The notes under the pieces were generated by a model, which saw nothing but the letters and a program-made list of their open reading frames with translations, made no database searches and was not told the DNA's origin. A stretch of DNA of 64,000 nucleotides, taken from positions 1,170,198-1,234,197 of the forward strand of contig NW_006281104.1 in NCBI RefSeq assembly GCF_000203795.2, read 5' to 3'. Shown piece after piece: positions 21,600 through 33,559 of the stretch. This stretch comes from Batrachochytrium dendrobatidis JAM81. Taxonomy: Eukaryota; Chytridiomycota; Chytridiomycetes; Rhizophydiales. A program made the translations under genes and the position numbers. Position 1 is the first letter of the stretch, and the number at the start of each line of letters is the position of its first letter.

Positions 21600-24491
21600 T
21601 TAAGCTTTACCAAAACTAGCAACAACTCTGTCTTTAGTACCGCCCTTTTCATCCCTTACCCTCTTTGCAACTTGCTTCACATACTTCATGAGCATACGAT
21701 CTCGCTCAAGCGGAAACGCATCAAATACAAGCCATGTTCGTTCCGATTGCATTACTTGCTTGATCTCATGTAATGAAATCCATCGCCATTCATCTCCCTC
21801 GGCAGGCTCTTTAAGTCCCTTTTCTACAGCTTCTACAATTGCACTTTGTATAGCAGCACGAACATGAAAGTCAATGAACGCATTCTTGGAGAAAGATACC
21901 TCAAGTGCAGCATTGGCATCTTTACGCTTCTTAGCCATATAAGAATTGAAAATCTGCTCAAGAGCCAAATCAGATTCAACTTCAAGCTGAATAGTTCTTG
22001 CATCTGTGTTCAAAAAAGATGCCAGATCAGCATAGGTTGAAGTCAATTTGGTGACTGTATCCAACAGCGAGTGAAACGCTGCTAAACGCTTTTCAAACAA
22101 CATATCAGTGTGCTTTTCAAATACAGATTTACGATCAGTAAGATCCAGTCGATGTGGGTAACGAGAATCTTTTTCTAAACTCTTTTCAATATCTTCAAAC
22201 TTGATCTAAATTACAAATTACCGCATGTTAAGGATTTAGCTGGATACAAACCCATCTAAAATAAACAATGGGTCTTACCGAGTGTTTTTTGACACTGTCT
22301 ATAAGCAAAGATTGAAATCGTACAACTGCCTCGTCATGTTGAAGCTGATCCAATTGAGCTCTTGCTTTACGCTGCTGAGTAGACCGTTCAATGCGAACCT
22401 GTTCTTCTCTTTCTCGAATACTTGTTTTAAAACAATAAACAATCGTCAGTACTGTAAATAAAACGTTTTGCCATGTCAGTAGCAGTAAAACTAACCTTGC
22501 AGTCTGATCATCACATTTAGATTGCAATGAAGTAGACAGGCTAGAAATAAAAGTTCTAAACCAAGTTTCACGATGAATTGGCGAGGAAACAGCACAAAAC
22601 CGTTTATCAGAACCAAGACTTTGGCATACATCCGACCATGATGTTCGTGAATTGATCCATTTTGTTTCCTTGAGCATATCAATATAGTGACTTTTTATAT
22701 TATTCGACTCTTCTTGTCGACCTATGGAGCAGAGTTTGATCATTTAATCAGGTATATTAAATAGTAAGCGTAACAAAAAAATCATATTCAAGATAAATCA
22801 CTGTCATTGATAAAAACCCCTACGTTTAGCCTGTCGCTCTTTAAGCTTATCCATATGCGCATTAAAAAGTGACTCTCGTTCGTAAGTACTTGTGAGTTTA
22901 GTAAACCGAGGATCTCGTTTAAATTTACGACTTAGATCGCTGAATTTTGATCGTATAGTTGTTTCTGTCTCCAACAAACCCATATATATCTGTCGAGCAT
23001 CCTAAATTAACAAAAATGAATCAGTCATAATAGTATCATCAAAATAGATACAGTTATGCAAAAAAGTCAATGCAGATATACCATACTTTGGTTGCAGCAA
23101 CAGCTTCCTTTGTAGCCGCAGTTGCATGGATTTCACAATATTTGTCAAATAACTTTCGCCTTTCTTTGGGATTTGAAATTACTATTATCAACAGAGTTAG
23201 AAACATGGTACAAACGTATTGACCAGTCCAATACAATCACACATACATTTAAATCGAAGATCGTTGCACATTTTAGTCTCCTCTGACTCCCAAGTTGCAA
23301 ATGGCGAAGGGTTGATTTCCTTTAACATTTCATTAAAACTCTGCAAACGATCTGCGTGTGTCAATTCTGGTGAGATTGGCTCATTGGAAGTAGATTGCAA
23401 ATTTTCAGTTTCTAAAAAATCCTGGGTGGTGCGTGGCATCTGCTGTGCTGGTTCAAAGTCAGTTGGGTCAAAAGATGCTGTATCTGCGGTTCGTTTTAAA
23501 GAGTTGATTTGATTTTTAGCATCTAATAGCTCTGACTGATCCAGTTGGACATCATCTTGAGCATACTGTAAGCCATCTTGATCGTCATCATCCTTTGCCT
23601 CTGATTCAGCATACTCATCCAAATTTACATTCATAGCATCAGCTAAAAGCTCGCCAATAATATTCACAACTTTCTCGGGCATGTCCCAAGATACTGCGTT
23701 GGACTCTTGTTCAAAGTAAAATTCGTGATTCATGTTGGTAAGCACGATCGCCCAGCTGGTATCTGGAATCACCTTCCTGGTTTCATAAATACAAATCGTG
23801 TTAGAATCTACACCGTGGATAGCAGCAATAGTGCAAGGTTAGATACTATAGATACAAAAACCACATACATGGCAATGGCACGCTCTGACATAGTCTGATC
23901 ATTTTCCTCGCTTGAATCCGAGTTAGAATCATCGTTTGAATCTTGATCTTCAGATTTATCATCTGAATCCAAACTATTGTCTGAACTGATTTCCAGATCT
24001 TGCTTGGGCAGTTTAGGTGATAAAGTGATATTTGACTTTTCGAGGTTATTTGAATCAGTATTATTATTAAAACTGTCTGGAATAACATCGGATTTAGTAT
24101 CAGTGTAATTCAATGGCTCGTCCTGTTGTTGGTCATTACCAGACTGATTAGGCTCAACAGGCATGATGGGAGGTGCTTTCCAGGTGCTTTCACGAGTCAC
24201 ACTATTGTAATAGTAAGTCGTCCCATTTGGTGCAACATGAGATGACCAAGCCATATGAACATTCATCGGAGAGGGTATTTGTTGATGCATCGGATAGTAT
24301 GGAAACTGCGGAACAAACATAGGTTGCTGCATAGCTGGTGGTTGCATGGACTGCTGAGGCTGTTGCTGTTTTACTGCACGTTGCTCCTTTCTTTTGGTCT
24401 TTTTATCATTCTGTTGCTGTCTTTTTTGTTCCTGATCAGAAGATGCCAAACCATGGCCAACAGCATGATCGTAGTTCAACAATGGGTCCAT
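21600..24491 (-). CDS. TCERG1/CA150-like transcription elongation regulator (WW and FF domains)
   Basis: First exon 24491-23869, second from 23776, then about six more down to the stop at 21600. Two WW domains are seen: one around YYYNSVTRESTW and one around FYFEQESNAVSWDMPE, separated by an acidic Ser/Asp-rich linker. At least five FF-type modules follow: FNEMLKEINPSPFATW with NPKERRKLFDKY; RSKFSDLSRKFKRDPRF; SHYIDMLKETKWINSRTSW; the basic RIERSTQQRKARAQL linker with VVRFQSLLIDSV; and a last one ending WLVFDAFPLERDRMLMKYV. The order and the linker match TCERG1 (CA150; Dre4 in fission yeast) better than Prp40, which couples RNA polymerase II elongation to splicing. The upstream flank is filled by a MITE. 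Confidence 0.85.
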
Positions 24492-24572
24492 CCTTCAGCT
24501 TCGAACCAACTATTGTGGTGATATCAAAATATTTGAATCCAGCTTACAATTTCGGCCAATTTGGCTGAACTG

Positions 24573-25041
24573 CAGTTATGTTCACGCAAAATGGAGTTTT
24601 TATTCTGCAGCAACTTTTCGCTTTGCAAGTGTTGGATATTCGTTGATTTCCTATTAGACATTCTCAATTGTTTAATAACCACAGCGTTTATCATTCAAAA
24701 CCAAATTATAGTTTTGAATGGAAATTATCTTGTCTTTTGGCATAACCATACACTGTACGATCACCAAAATTAAAGCCAGATATTGGGTTCGATTGCTCTC
24801 AAGTTTTACAAATTCATGTATCCTAACATCTCGTACGTTTGCGCTTCCAGTTCAAGAGAGCAACAATCGCACGTCTCAGAAATGCAGTGGTTTTCATACT
24901 AATCACCAAAAATACCATTCAACTAAAGAGTTTATACGACGCAATATTGTCTTGTAAATTAATCAGTCATTCCATGAGACTGGTTATTTATTAGATACTC
25001 TGACATTCTTATTAGAGTTTTATTTTACACAAATACGACTG
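24573..25041. mobile_element. MITE copy M0 (Tc1/mariner-type TIRs)
   Basis: Left end TTATGTTCACGCAAAATGGAG at 24576 and right end TTTTACACAAATACGACTG ending at 25041, followed by TA. About 470 bp. The interior shares words with M10 (for example AATATTGGGTTCGA). It fills the gap between the TCERG1-like start (24491) and the dysferlin-domain gene, and overlaps the last codons of the latter. Confidence 0.7.
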
Positions 25042-26583
25042 TAAATCAAACAATTTAGCCTTTATTGTCAACTCAACAACGTGGTTGCATCCGCTGGGCT
25101 GGTTTCGCTTTTGGATAGCATTGTTTGATACTCTGTTAATGATGTTGCTTTGAGAAATTCCACTCGGTCGCTGTAAAACTTTAATCCTTGCAAGATACTG
25201 ACTATCGCTTGCTCTTGTGCTAGTTCCATTCGAGGTGCTAGTAGCAGTGCTACCCGCAACTTGCTGCATTCGTGATCGCATTGTGCTATGAGCAATTGGA
25301 TCTATACCAATGTACGACTTATTCGTCAGTAAATATAAATCTTGAAGCAATTCTATTCTAAAAGTCACCTTTGATGGAGGAAACGTCGGTGAGTCTGCCA
25401 ATAGTAAATAATTTTTTAAATCCGTTATTCGCTCTCGATCAATACGGGCACGCTGCATTTTGACAATCAATTCATCCAAAGAGTTTGCCCCTGCTCCGTT
25501 CACACTTCCCGTCGGTGTTGTTGCTGTAGCTGATGGAAGTGATCCACTCGTTGCACTGCTCGCTCCTTTCATTCTACGCATACGAATCCATTTCCTCCTT
25601 CTGACATAATGCGATGTCCTGCATGTTCCCGACCATTTGTCGCTAATAAACTGCAAGCCATAACACCATCCTTCCTGATCTACATCGCCATTCATATCTA
25701 CCATCCAATCTGATACCCACTACACAAAACCAGCCTTAATAAAAGTCATGATACATCAAAATACTAAATTAAAATGGATTGTACCTCCCAGGTAGGTCTG
25801 CATTGGAATAGCTTTAAATCTACTACAAATCCGCCCTGCTTATCTGAATAAGCCGGAAAGTCTAGAGTTTATAGAATTGAGTTATAGATTCAATCGTATC
25901 TGTCGTGTCAGCAATTACAAAAAATGACCCGATAGTTATTCGGCATGAAATACCTGTTGGCAATAATGACTGATAAAATGATCATGTACTTGATAGTCAG
26001 TAAATATAAATAGATTCCAAACTGCTATACAGAATATCCACACTAGATCTAAGCCGATTCCCACTTCATTCATCACCTTTTTACTAAACTTTGGAGCTCC
26101 AAAAAGACTGGTTCCTCGCTGGTTTTCATAAATTACATCACAAACAATATCTGGCATCTTGGCAGCACGCAGCGCAGTACCTGCTCCATGAGATGTGGGG
26201 GACAAGATACTACTGCTAGCAGATGAACTGCTATGGCTTGCTGCTGATAGTGGCCGAGTAGGTATAGACGGAGGCTATTGCATATATAAATGATGGTTAT
26301 AAGTTGAATCATTCAAATGTATTCGAGCTTAATAATAAAAGGCTACCAGTTTCTTTTGACGAGTAGGCATTGGAGGAGGAGCAGATATAGTAGATGCAGT
26401 TGAAGTAGTCGAGAGTTGTCTAGCAGCAACCATATCTCGTAGTCCACTCATGCCAGCAGACCCAGTAGCAGATGCACCTATACCAGCAATATAAGGTCTA
26501 AAAGTGGATGTACCAGACAATGGTGAAGATGAGCCAGAGCCAGTATCAGCAGAGTCCTTGTTTCCTTTTGAATTGGCAGACAT
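25012..26583 (-). CDS. Dysferlin-domain (DysF) protein
   Basis: A multi-exon gene from ATG 26583. A Ser/Ala/Thr-rich N-terminus precedes a DysF N-part (DVIYENQRGTSLFGAPKFS) and, in later exons, SDKQGGFVVDLKLFQCRPTW, then WVSDWMVDMNGDVDQEGWCY and a DysF C-part (WSGTCRTSHYVRRRKWIRMRR). This paired module occurs in fungal peroxins (Pex23/Pex30 group), Spo73 and tectonin-type proteins. No clear membrane segments were seen in the exons read, so a soluble Spo73/TECPR1-like role is as possible as a peroxisomal one. The last nine residues and the stop come from the terminal repeat of MITE M0. The 5' flank has MITE M1 about 150 bases away. Confidence 0.7.
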
Positions 26584-26740
26584 GGATGATGGAGTGCTGG
26601 ATATGAATAAAAGCCGAGCTTTGAATTACAAATTCAAAGTTGATTGACCATTGATTATAATCCTTCATCAATCCATATCTATGACGAAGAGCGTACGATC
26701 CTTCATCAATCCGTAGCTGGCTCATTAAACTACGATTTTA

Positions 26741-27085
26741 CAGCCATATTCACGTAAAATAAAAGTATAATAAATGGTTAGTTTACTGGACAAGATTGTT
26801 TTTGAACTCATTAAAGTTGATTGATTTCTGTGCTCATTCTTGTATAAAAATACATATGTTTGCATTTCTGTTCCAATGCATTCCACATTCTTGACATTTG
26901 TCTGACCTTCAACTTTCCTTTCATTCAGAATACTGTGATTGGCATGTATAATTGCATTTTTGAAATATGTTCAAGTAGAACTTGTTTGATATTAGAATAG
27001 AGTTTCAATAAAAGAAATAACAACGAATATTCAACTATTATTTCTAGTCATTACAAAAATATTTCATTTTATGTGAATATGGCTG
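26741..27085. mobile_element. MITE copy M1
   Basis: A 345-bp element flanked by TA on both sides. The left TIR is CAGCCATATTCACGTAAAAT and the right TIR its complement with one or two changes (ATTTTATGTGAATATGGCTG). It has no coding capacity. It is nearly identical, in inverted orientation, to M2 at 30321-30662. It lies between the start of the DysF gene and the start of CSN6. Confidence 0.85.
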
Positions 27086-27427
27086 TAAATTGGCTTTAAT
27101 CAGGACTCCAAGTGGAATGTTCATCATTCAATAAACGTTGATTCTTTGATATTTGCTAATAAACATATTCTGTAACTTTTTTACTCCTACTTCTATTCTA
27201 CTGCACTTAGTGGCCATTTAATTGGCGTATAATAAGTGAATATACGCTCTTGTATGTCGAATGGATTTAACTATCGAGTTGCACGCTTGACAATAGCAAA
27301 TTGCAAGCTTATCTAAACCAAAAACTATACGTCAACAGTAAGGGTCAGTCGAATATTGCGAATGGGTTTAAAGATTCTAGAGATGGAGCACATATGAATA
27401 TACGCAAGGCAATACTTTAAAATCCCA

Positions 27428-29142
27428 ATGAACGAGGTTTCCTTTACATTTCAAATCTGCAAATCTACAACGATGGAATGCATGGAAGTAGATAGCACTG
27501 GATCAGGTATACCAGAAAACAGCACTAGAACAGACTCGAGTGAGAATGTTGTTGCTTGTATTCCTTCATCTTCTGGACTATCGATTACTCTTCATCCACT
27601 GGTCATTTTGAATATATCGGACCAGCACACTCGGATCAGGATGCAGACTGAAAATACAGACAGCAGCATTGCATTGCATCAAGGTTGGACATGACTGTAT
27701 CGTATGTTTGCAGTGTATCAGCACTGATGTGACTCTTGAACAATGATAGTTATTGGAGCTCTGATTGGCATTCAAATCGGTCGTGAGGTGGAGATCCTCA
27801 ACTCGTTTGAACTGCCCTGTACGCTGGTGGACGGCCAGACTATTGTGGATATGTCTTATTTTAGTTTCAAGCAAGATCAATGTGAGTGTATTCAAGTGCT
27901 GATGGATAGCAAGTCTTGAATCCAGCCAATATCTTGTCACTGATGCTTGCCAAGCCATCCATAAGATCTGACTGGACTGTATCGGCTAATGACATTACTT
28001 GGATTGTATCAGACAAGCAAGTCTATCCAACAATGGATTTTCTGGGATGGTATTCGACAGGCATGACTCCAACACAGTCTGAGATCTATATCCATCAACA
28101 GGTAACCACCATCCGCTGTACTTTAGTCTCATTGGACTGTGATGGGCCAAACATGAATATTCATCAAGATTGACCCATCTTGGCTTTAAACCGATCCATT
28201 GTGGAATAATAGATGTGCCAGCACAATGATGCACCGCTCTTTCTTCAAATGCATTTCATCCCATCGGATGTTCCTGCCATAGAGTTGCCCATCACATTTT
28301 ACGAGTCGTTGGTGGATATTGTTGATGGTGTTCCACATACTTTATTTGTCAAGTCTAAATTCAAGATTGAAACCAGTGACGAAGAGCTGTTGGCCATTGA
28401 GCATGTGGCTCATGAAACCAGCGAGGAAGGCCAGTCTAAATGTAATGTGTTGGGTTTTAGATACGAACGAGACGGATGGTATTTAATTTTTATAAAAACC
28501 TGTTAGTAACCACTCACCTCATTGGGCAGCAGAATGCCATTTGCATGTTACAGTCTCGTGTGAAAGCACTCGTGCAATACATGCAAGATGTGGAACACGG
28601 TAAACTGTGCATATGCAATATGAACGAGTAAATTGGCATATGCAATACTAATGAATGCATTGCAGGTGTATTGCCAAAAAATCATACTTTGTTGCGACAG
28701 ATTTCAAGTCTATGTAATCGTTTACCAACGCTTCAAGGAAATGATTTTGACAATGAATTCAATGTGGTAAGTTGCTTGGTTTCTGTTTAGACTATTGTTT
28801 AAAGGGTTGATTTTGTTTAAACTAATCGTCATCCACTTGTAGGACTACAATGATGTATTGGTCATGACACTATTGGCCGCCTTGACCAAGGGATCGCATT
28901 CATTGAACGAGGTATGTAACAAGAGCTGATTGTTTCTTGATCATTGTGTTGATTCCGCTGCATGATCATTCATCAAGACACGATACCATTACGGTTATAC
29001 TCATTGCCTATATTGAACGATTGGATAGCTGACAAACAAGATCAACACCATACGAACCAAACGGGCTTTGCATAGACCTAGCACTGGATCGTCTGGAGTG
29101 GCATTTGGACAATCTGCAGGAACATTGGGTATGCATATATAA
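27428..29142 (+). CDS. CSN6: COP9 signalosome subunit 6 (CSN6, MPN domain)
   Basis: About eight exons. The start is at 27428 or the in-frame ATG 27473. The MPN domain begins SGLSITLHPLVILNISDQHT, continues VIGALIGIQIGREVEILNSF, then YKQVYPTMDFLGWYSTG and EIYIHQQ. Next come PLFLQMHFIPSD, a CSN6-like ITFYESLVDIVDGVPHTLF, THLIGQQNAICMLQSRVK, and a short C-terminus ending at TAA 29142. The JAMM zinc motif is absent, as expected for CSN6, a structural partner of the CSN5 deneddylase. The complex removes NEDD8 from cullins. The gene lies between inverted MITEs M1 and M2, convergent with KIN17 (100 bases apart). Confidence 0.92.
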
Positions 29143-29241
29143 ATAAAGATTTATTTCCATTCACGTACATTGTGGATTTAAAATAGTAACTAGACCCAAC
29201 CACGCTAGGTCATGACAATCTCTTGGTGAATATTATGGTTT

Positions 29242-30276
29242 CTAGTATCTCGATCGTTTATCCTGTGCTAATGAATCGTCTCGGTCTTTTCCAAATCGCT
29301 TCCGTTTCAATTGATCTTGATGAATGACTCGCTCCATTGCCGACAAAGGTTTGACAACTTCGGGCTTGAATGGTACAGCACTACCAAGAGATTTTGAAAC
29401 ACTTGCAGATTTTTTGGATGCAGCAGCAAGCGCATTTATTTTTTTTGGTTCAAATTTCTTTACTGTTGGTTTAAATAAGGAAGCACCAAGTTGAAGTTTA
29501 ATCGGTTGATCATTCGACTCGCGCTTAAGGTCTGTATATTGCTAAAAGAGTATGAGCAATAAAAAGGTTAGTAAGGCTTTATCCAGATATGAATGCTATT
29601 GAAATAAAGAATAGAGATCAATACAAACCAACTCCAGTCTACCCACCTCTTCAATGGCAGCAGATCCAGCTTGTGCTTTTGTAATCTGTTCATTCAGTAG
29701 CTTCCTCTCCCGCTCATCTTCTGTCTTCTCGGCCCTTTCCTTTTTCAATACGGCCTCTTGTCGTGCCAATGTAGCAGCACTTCGATCAATCCATTTGATA
29801 TACCAGCCTTTTTCAGTCTCATCTACTTCGCAAATGCCTTCTTTACCAAGGTATTTGACATAAGCAGAAAGACTCATCCACACAGTAGCATTCATGTGAA
29901 GATGGTTACGATCCGATATGAATTCTTGATAGACCTGGTTAGCAAACACTCTGCGAGTGCCGTACCTTCCAGACAGCAGCTTGACAAAGTCGGAATGGAA
30001 TTGCTCAGAATGAGATGTAAGGTAGCTCTGAGTGTTTTCAGCAAATAGCATCATTTGACGCTGATGGCCGTCGGATGCACAATGACATTTGAATCCGTTT
30101 TCATCTCTACATTGTTTCTATATACAGTTGTGAGTGGTTATAGTTGATTTGTACTCTATCAAGTGCATTGGGTATACCTCACACATTTGACAATACCAGC
30201 GCAGTTTCTGTAGACCTTTGGCCTTGATGCGATTCGAAATGGCTTTTGCTGTTAGAAATCCACCGTCCTTGCCCAT
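29242..30276 (-). CDS. KIN17: KIN17-like DNA/RNA-binding protein
   Basis: Three exons (30276-30178, 30117-29647, 29541-29242) join to 289 residues. The N-terminus (AKGLQKLRWYCQMCEKQC with FKCHC and later H) is a C2H2 finger. It is followed by the KIN17 winged helix (HSDFVKLLSGRYGTRRV, HMNATVWMSLSAYVKYLGKE, VDETEKGWYIKWIDR) and a charged helix. KIN17 takes part in DNA replication and repair and in the spliceosome. Human KIN17 is longer and ends in tandem KOW/SH3 domains; these are absent, as in short fungal forms (Rts2). MITE M2 begins about 45 bases upstream of the start codon, so it must lie in the promoter or 5' UTR. Confidence 0.92.
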
Positions 30277-30320
30277 TCCTGCAACTAATAGTCGAGTTGA
30301 AAGTGATTTTTATTTAAAAT

Positions 30321-30662
30321 TCGTATTCACATAAAATGAAATATTTTTGTAATGACTTGAAATAATAGTTGAATATTCGTTGTTATTTCTTTTATTGAAA
30401 CTCTATTCTAATATCAAACAAGTTCTACTTGAACATATTTCAAAAATGCAATTATACATGCCAATCACAGTATTCTGAATGAAAGGAAAGTTGAAGGTCA
30501 GACAAATGTCAAGAATGTGGAATGCATTGGAACAGAAATGCAAACATATGTATTTTTATACAAGAATGAGCACAGAAATCAATCAACTTTAACGAGTTCA
30601 AAAACAATCTTGTCCAGTAAACTAACCATTTATTATACTTTTATTTTACGTGAATATGGCTG
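30321..30662. mobile_element. MITE copy M2, inverted relative to M1
   Basis: The reverse complement of M1, with only a few differences over about 340 bp. The right end is GGCTG followed by TA; the left end has lost the outermost bases (TCGTATTCACATAAAATG). It lies directly upstream of KIN17. Confidence 0.85.
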
Positions 30663-30895
30663 TAAAATCGCTATTCTCATCTCGAGTTTTGCATGAGAAA
30701 GTTGTCGGCAACCAGCAATGTTTAATCAACTAGCTTGTTAAATATTCAAGCAAAATATTACTTATTATACCATGTGCTCAACAAATGTAGCAAACATTAT
30801 GAACAAATACCAATCTGAAATCAATTTACATCATTCTTGTTTAGAACCAATCGGTACTTTTATTTCAACCTTCATACAGCAATAAAGCTGAGAAT

Positions 30896-32476
30896 CTATA
30901 GCCAAAAGTGTGCTAATGGCACTAATGCTGCAATCATCAAGCTTTCGTGGTTGATCTCCCAAGCAGAGTTTTTAACAGCCCCCTTGGCATTTGGGTCATT
31001 AGTTTTAGACGCTAACGAAGGACTGGTATACGTGGTTGAGACCGGCACGACCGGAACAGAATACGTAGAAGTCAAAATCACAGGAGGGGTAGAAATGATC
31101 ACATTGGAGGAAATGGGTAAAGTGGTGGTTGAGGCGAGTACACTTGTAGGCAGTGGTGTGGTGGATACACTTGTGGGCAGTGGTGTGGTGGATACACTTG
31201 TAGGCAATGGTGCGATAGATACACTTTGTACATCTACACCTCCAGCAATTGAATTGCTATACACGTAGCAAAGTGGACTGCCTTTGGTACTGTTTAGCAC
31301 ATCCTCCACAGTCCAAGTCACATTCAAGAGATTAAACATATCCATTATTTGAGTTACAGAAGCTATACTTCCATTCGAAAGTGTTCCACTATATGTTAGT
31401 GCAGTATTTGGGTTATACTGCTGCCACATCCACCACAGTCGATCAACATTGCAGTGATGTAGCATAAAAATAGGATCTATATGATATCAAACCGTGTCCA
31501 AAAAATTAAACATTAGCCAACATCATGATTCACCAATTTAAAAATAGGATTTGAAAGCAGTAATCGCGATTTACCATTTGCACTCAGACTGACATCTGCC
31601 ATGGTACCTCCAATGCCTTCATGGATATTGGCATGGGGTCCCCATTCAATATTTCCGTGCATATTTGGAAAGGATTTGTTAGTGGTAATGATCAATCGGA
31701 TAAGTTCAGGACTGAATGAACTGCCGAGATTGTCTAGCCCGCCTAGTCTGCGAGTGATGCACGACTTTCTAGAAAAAGTCGTCGTGATATTGACAAACTG
31801 GCCAGTGCTGATGCAATAAGAGTTTTTGGGATCGCCGTCACCACCAAAGTAGGAAGGACTCCAGAGTGGAGACTGCTCAAGTGCCTGAGAATCCACAGAC
31901 CAATCCCAGTAACTAGATCAGATTTTAAAATAATCAATCATTTCATATTTCATTAACAATGATTTAAAGTTGAGTGTTTGACAGAAACCTAATTATGTGG
32001 AGTATCATTTGTAATACATTGGACTTACACCATGGGGCCAGTGTAGCCACAGTCCTCTTTCATTACAACAGTATAAGCGTGGATAAGAGCGCGATGCCAT
32101 GGCAAAAAAGTAGCCTAACAAAAATACATTAAATGATTTAAAAGTATGAGTATATAGACTAGATCTCAATGACATGCCATAAACACGTGGCTGAATCAAT
32201 GCAGCTTACAGATGCATGGGCAGCTCCCAAAACCATCAAATGTGTTCTGGCTACATCATCAAACCGTGACGTCGATCCAACACCAGCAATTTTACTTGGA
32301 GAATTGTGCAAACAAACTACTGCACTGATATAGGCTTGTCGCTCATTTTCGCTTAGCTCACGAAACTCTTTTCGTACAGTGGGATTCGTACACCTACTGT
32401 CTGCAGCCACAGACATGATATATGTGACTGAGATGATGAAAATAGACAAAAATGTCATCATTTGAAGCTGCACCAT
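30896..32476 (-). CDS. Secreted tyrosinase (type-3 copper) with possible GPI anchor
   Basis: Four exons (32476-32210, 32114-32029, 31912-31575, 31476-30896) join in frame to 423 residues. The start at 32476 was chosen because it opens a signal peptide (MVQLQMMTFLSIFIISVTYI). An upstream in-frame ATG at 32494 is also possible. The CuA site lies around AHASATFLPWHR and the CuB site around HGNIEWGPHANIH and DPIFMLHHCNVDRLWW. The enzyme should oxidise phenols to quinones (melanin or cross-linking). The C-terminal third is Ser/Thr/Pro-rich with three 9-residue repeats (SVSTTPLPT-like) and ends in a hydrophobic tail (MIAALVPLAHFWL), which suggests a GPI-anchor signal. Tyrosinases are expanded in Batrachochytrium. 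Confidence 0.9.
31142..31225. repeat. 27-bp tandem repeat inside the tyrosinase gene
   Basis: Three copies of a 27-bp unit encode the nine-residue SVSTTPLPT-type repeats of the tyrosinase stalk. Copies 1 and 2 differ at one or two bases; copy 3 is more divergent. Confidence 0.85.
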
Positions 32477-32494
32477 AATTACTAGGGTTATCAA

Positions 32495-32975
32495 ATGACT
32501 ATGTAGATATGATTATTTTTGTGATAAAAATAAAGTTTAAATTTCGAGTTTTTGGACCAATTACACGTGGCAATAAAATAATACAGATTTTACCATCATA
32601 CATTATTTATTACAATGTCTGACACTATTTTTCCAAATCAATATGGATTTATTACATAAAAACCTTGTTTATACTTTGACCTTTTTCAAAGGTTGTTATC
32701 GGGTAGATTCTGCTTATCTATCCAAGATAGAAATATTTTACGACAAACGAGACTGGATGCCATACACTAATCTGATAGCATAGTATTCAAGATTTGAATT
32801 TGAATCGTATTTTCAGTCAAAAAACAGTATATAATTATATTGTTTTTATTGTAAACGGGGATATATCTACGCTCGTACATTGAATTTGCCAAGATACAGA
32901 CGCATCAAACAATGTATTTAAACTATTGAATCTAATTGCTACAGTTGGTCGTCACGTGGATGTATAATATGTTTA
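32495..32975. other. AT-rich gap upstream of the tyrosinase
   Basis: Promoter-side sequence of the tyrosinase gene and nothing else recognised, up to MITE M3. Confidence 0.4.
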
Positions 32976-33296
32976 CAGCCATATTCATATGAAATGAAAC
33001 ATTTTTGTATTGTCTTGTAATGAACAATCGTTATTATTTCTTTTATTGAAACTCTATTCTAATATCAAACAAGTTTTAGTTGAACATATTTCAGAAATGC
33101 AATTATACATGCCAGTCACGCAATGTTTTCAAGAATGTCAAGAATGTGAAATGTAAATATTTCTATTTTTGTACAAGAATAAACATCAAGATCAATCAAT
33201 TAAAGTTTATAAAATAATATTGTCCAGTAAGATTGGTACCAGCTATGAGACTGTTTATCATGCATTTTGGTTTAGTATTTTACATGAATACAATTG
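32976..33296. mobile_element. MITE copy M3
   Basis: Starts CAGCCATATTCATATGAAAT after TA and ends in TTTTACATGAATACAATTG before TA. The interior is very similar to M4 (37481-37788), in the same orientation, and also shares a core with M1 and M2. It carries a 9-bp duplication (TCAAGAATG) that M4 lacks. Confidence 0.8.
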
Positions 33297-33500
33297 TAAT
33301 TCAATAATTATCAATCGGCATGAATAATCATTGCAAAAAGTCGTTTATGACTTTCAAATCAGAATCATTTGATTACACATACAGTCTGCAATAAGCGTCA
33401 TATTTATTCAAGAATTGAGAATGTCTAGTGGCAAGGCGCAACAAACATTAAACTATTTTTATTCAAAAGCAAGAGGCAGTCGATGCATAAATACAAGTGT

Positions 33501-33522
33501 TTCATTTTACGTGAATACGGCG
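33501..33522. repeat. Solitary MITE terminal repeat
   Basis: TTCATTTTACGTGAATACGG matches the right TIR of the family. No left partner other than that of M3 was found, so it may be the end of an older element into which M3 inserted. It lies about 40 bases beyond the stop codon of the resolvase gene. Confidence 0.6.
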
Positions 33523-33559
33523 GAAAATCAAACATAATGATAGTGGCAGTCTATTACTA

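Noticed and set aside
24780..24800. GGTTCGA word resembling a tRNA T-arm (also near 56170)
   Set aside because: No acceptor stem, D-arm or anticodon arm fits around it; it is a shared word of MITE copies M0 and M10.
30837..31268. Plus-strand 143-residue frame with Gly/Val repeats
   Set aside because: Antisense of the tyrosinase C-terminal repeats; the minus strand has conserved copper-site motifs and spliced continuity.
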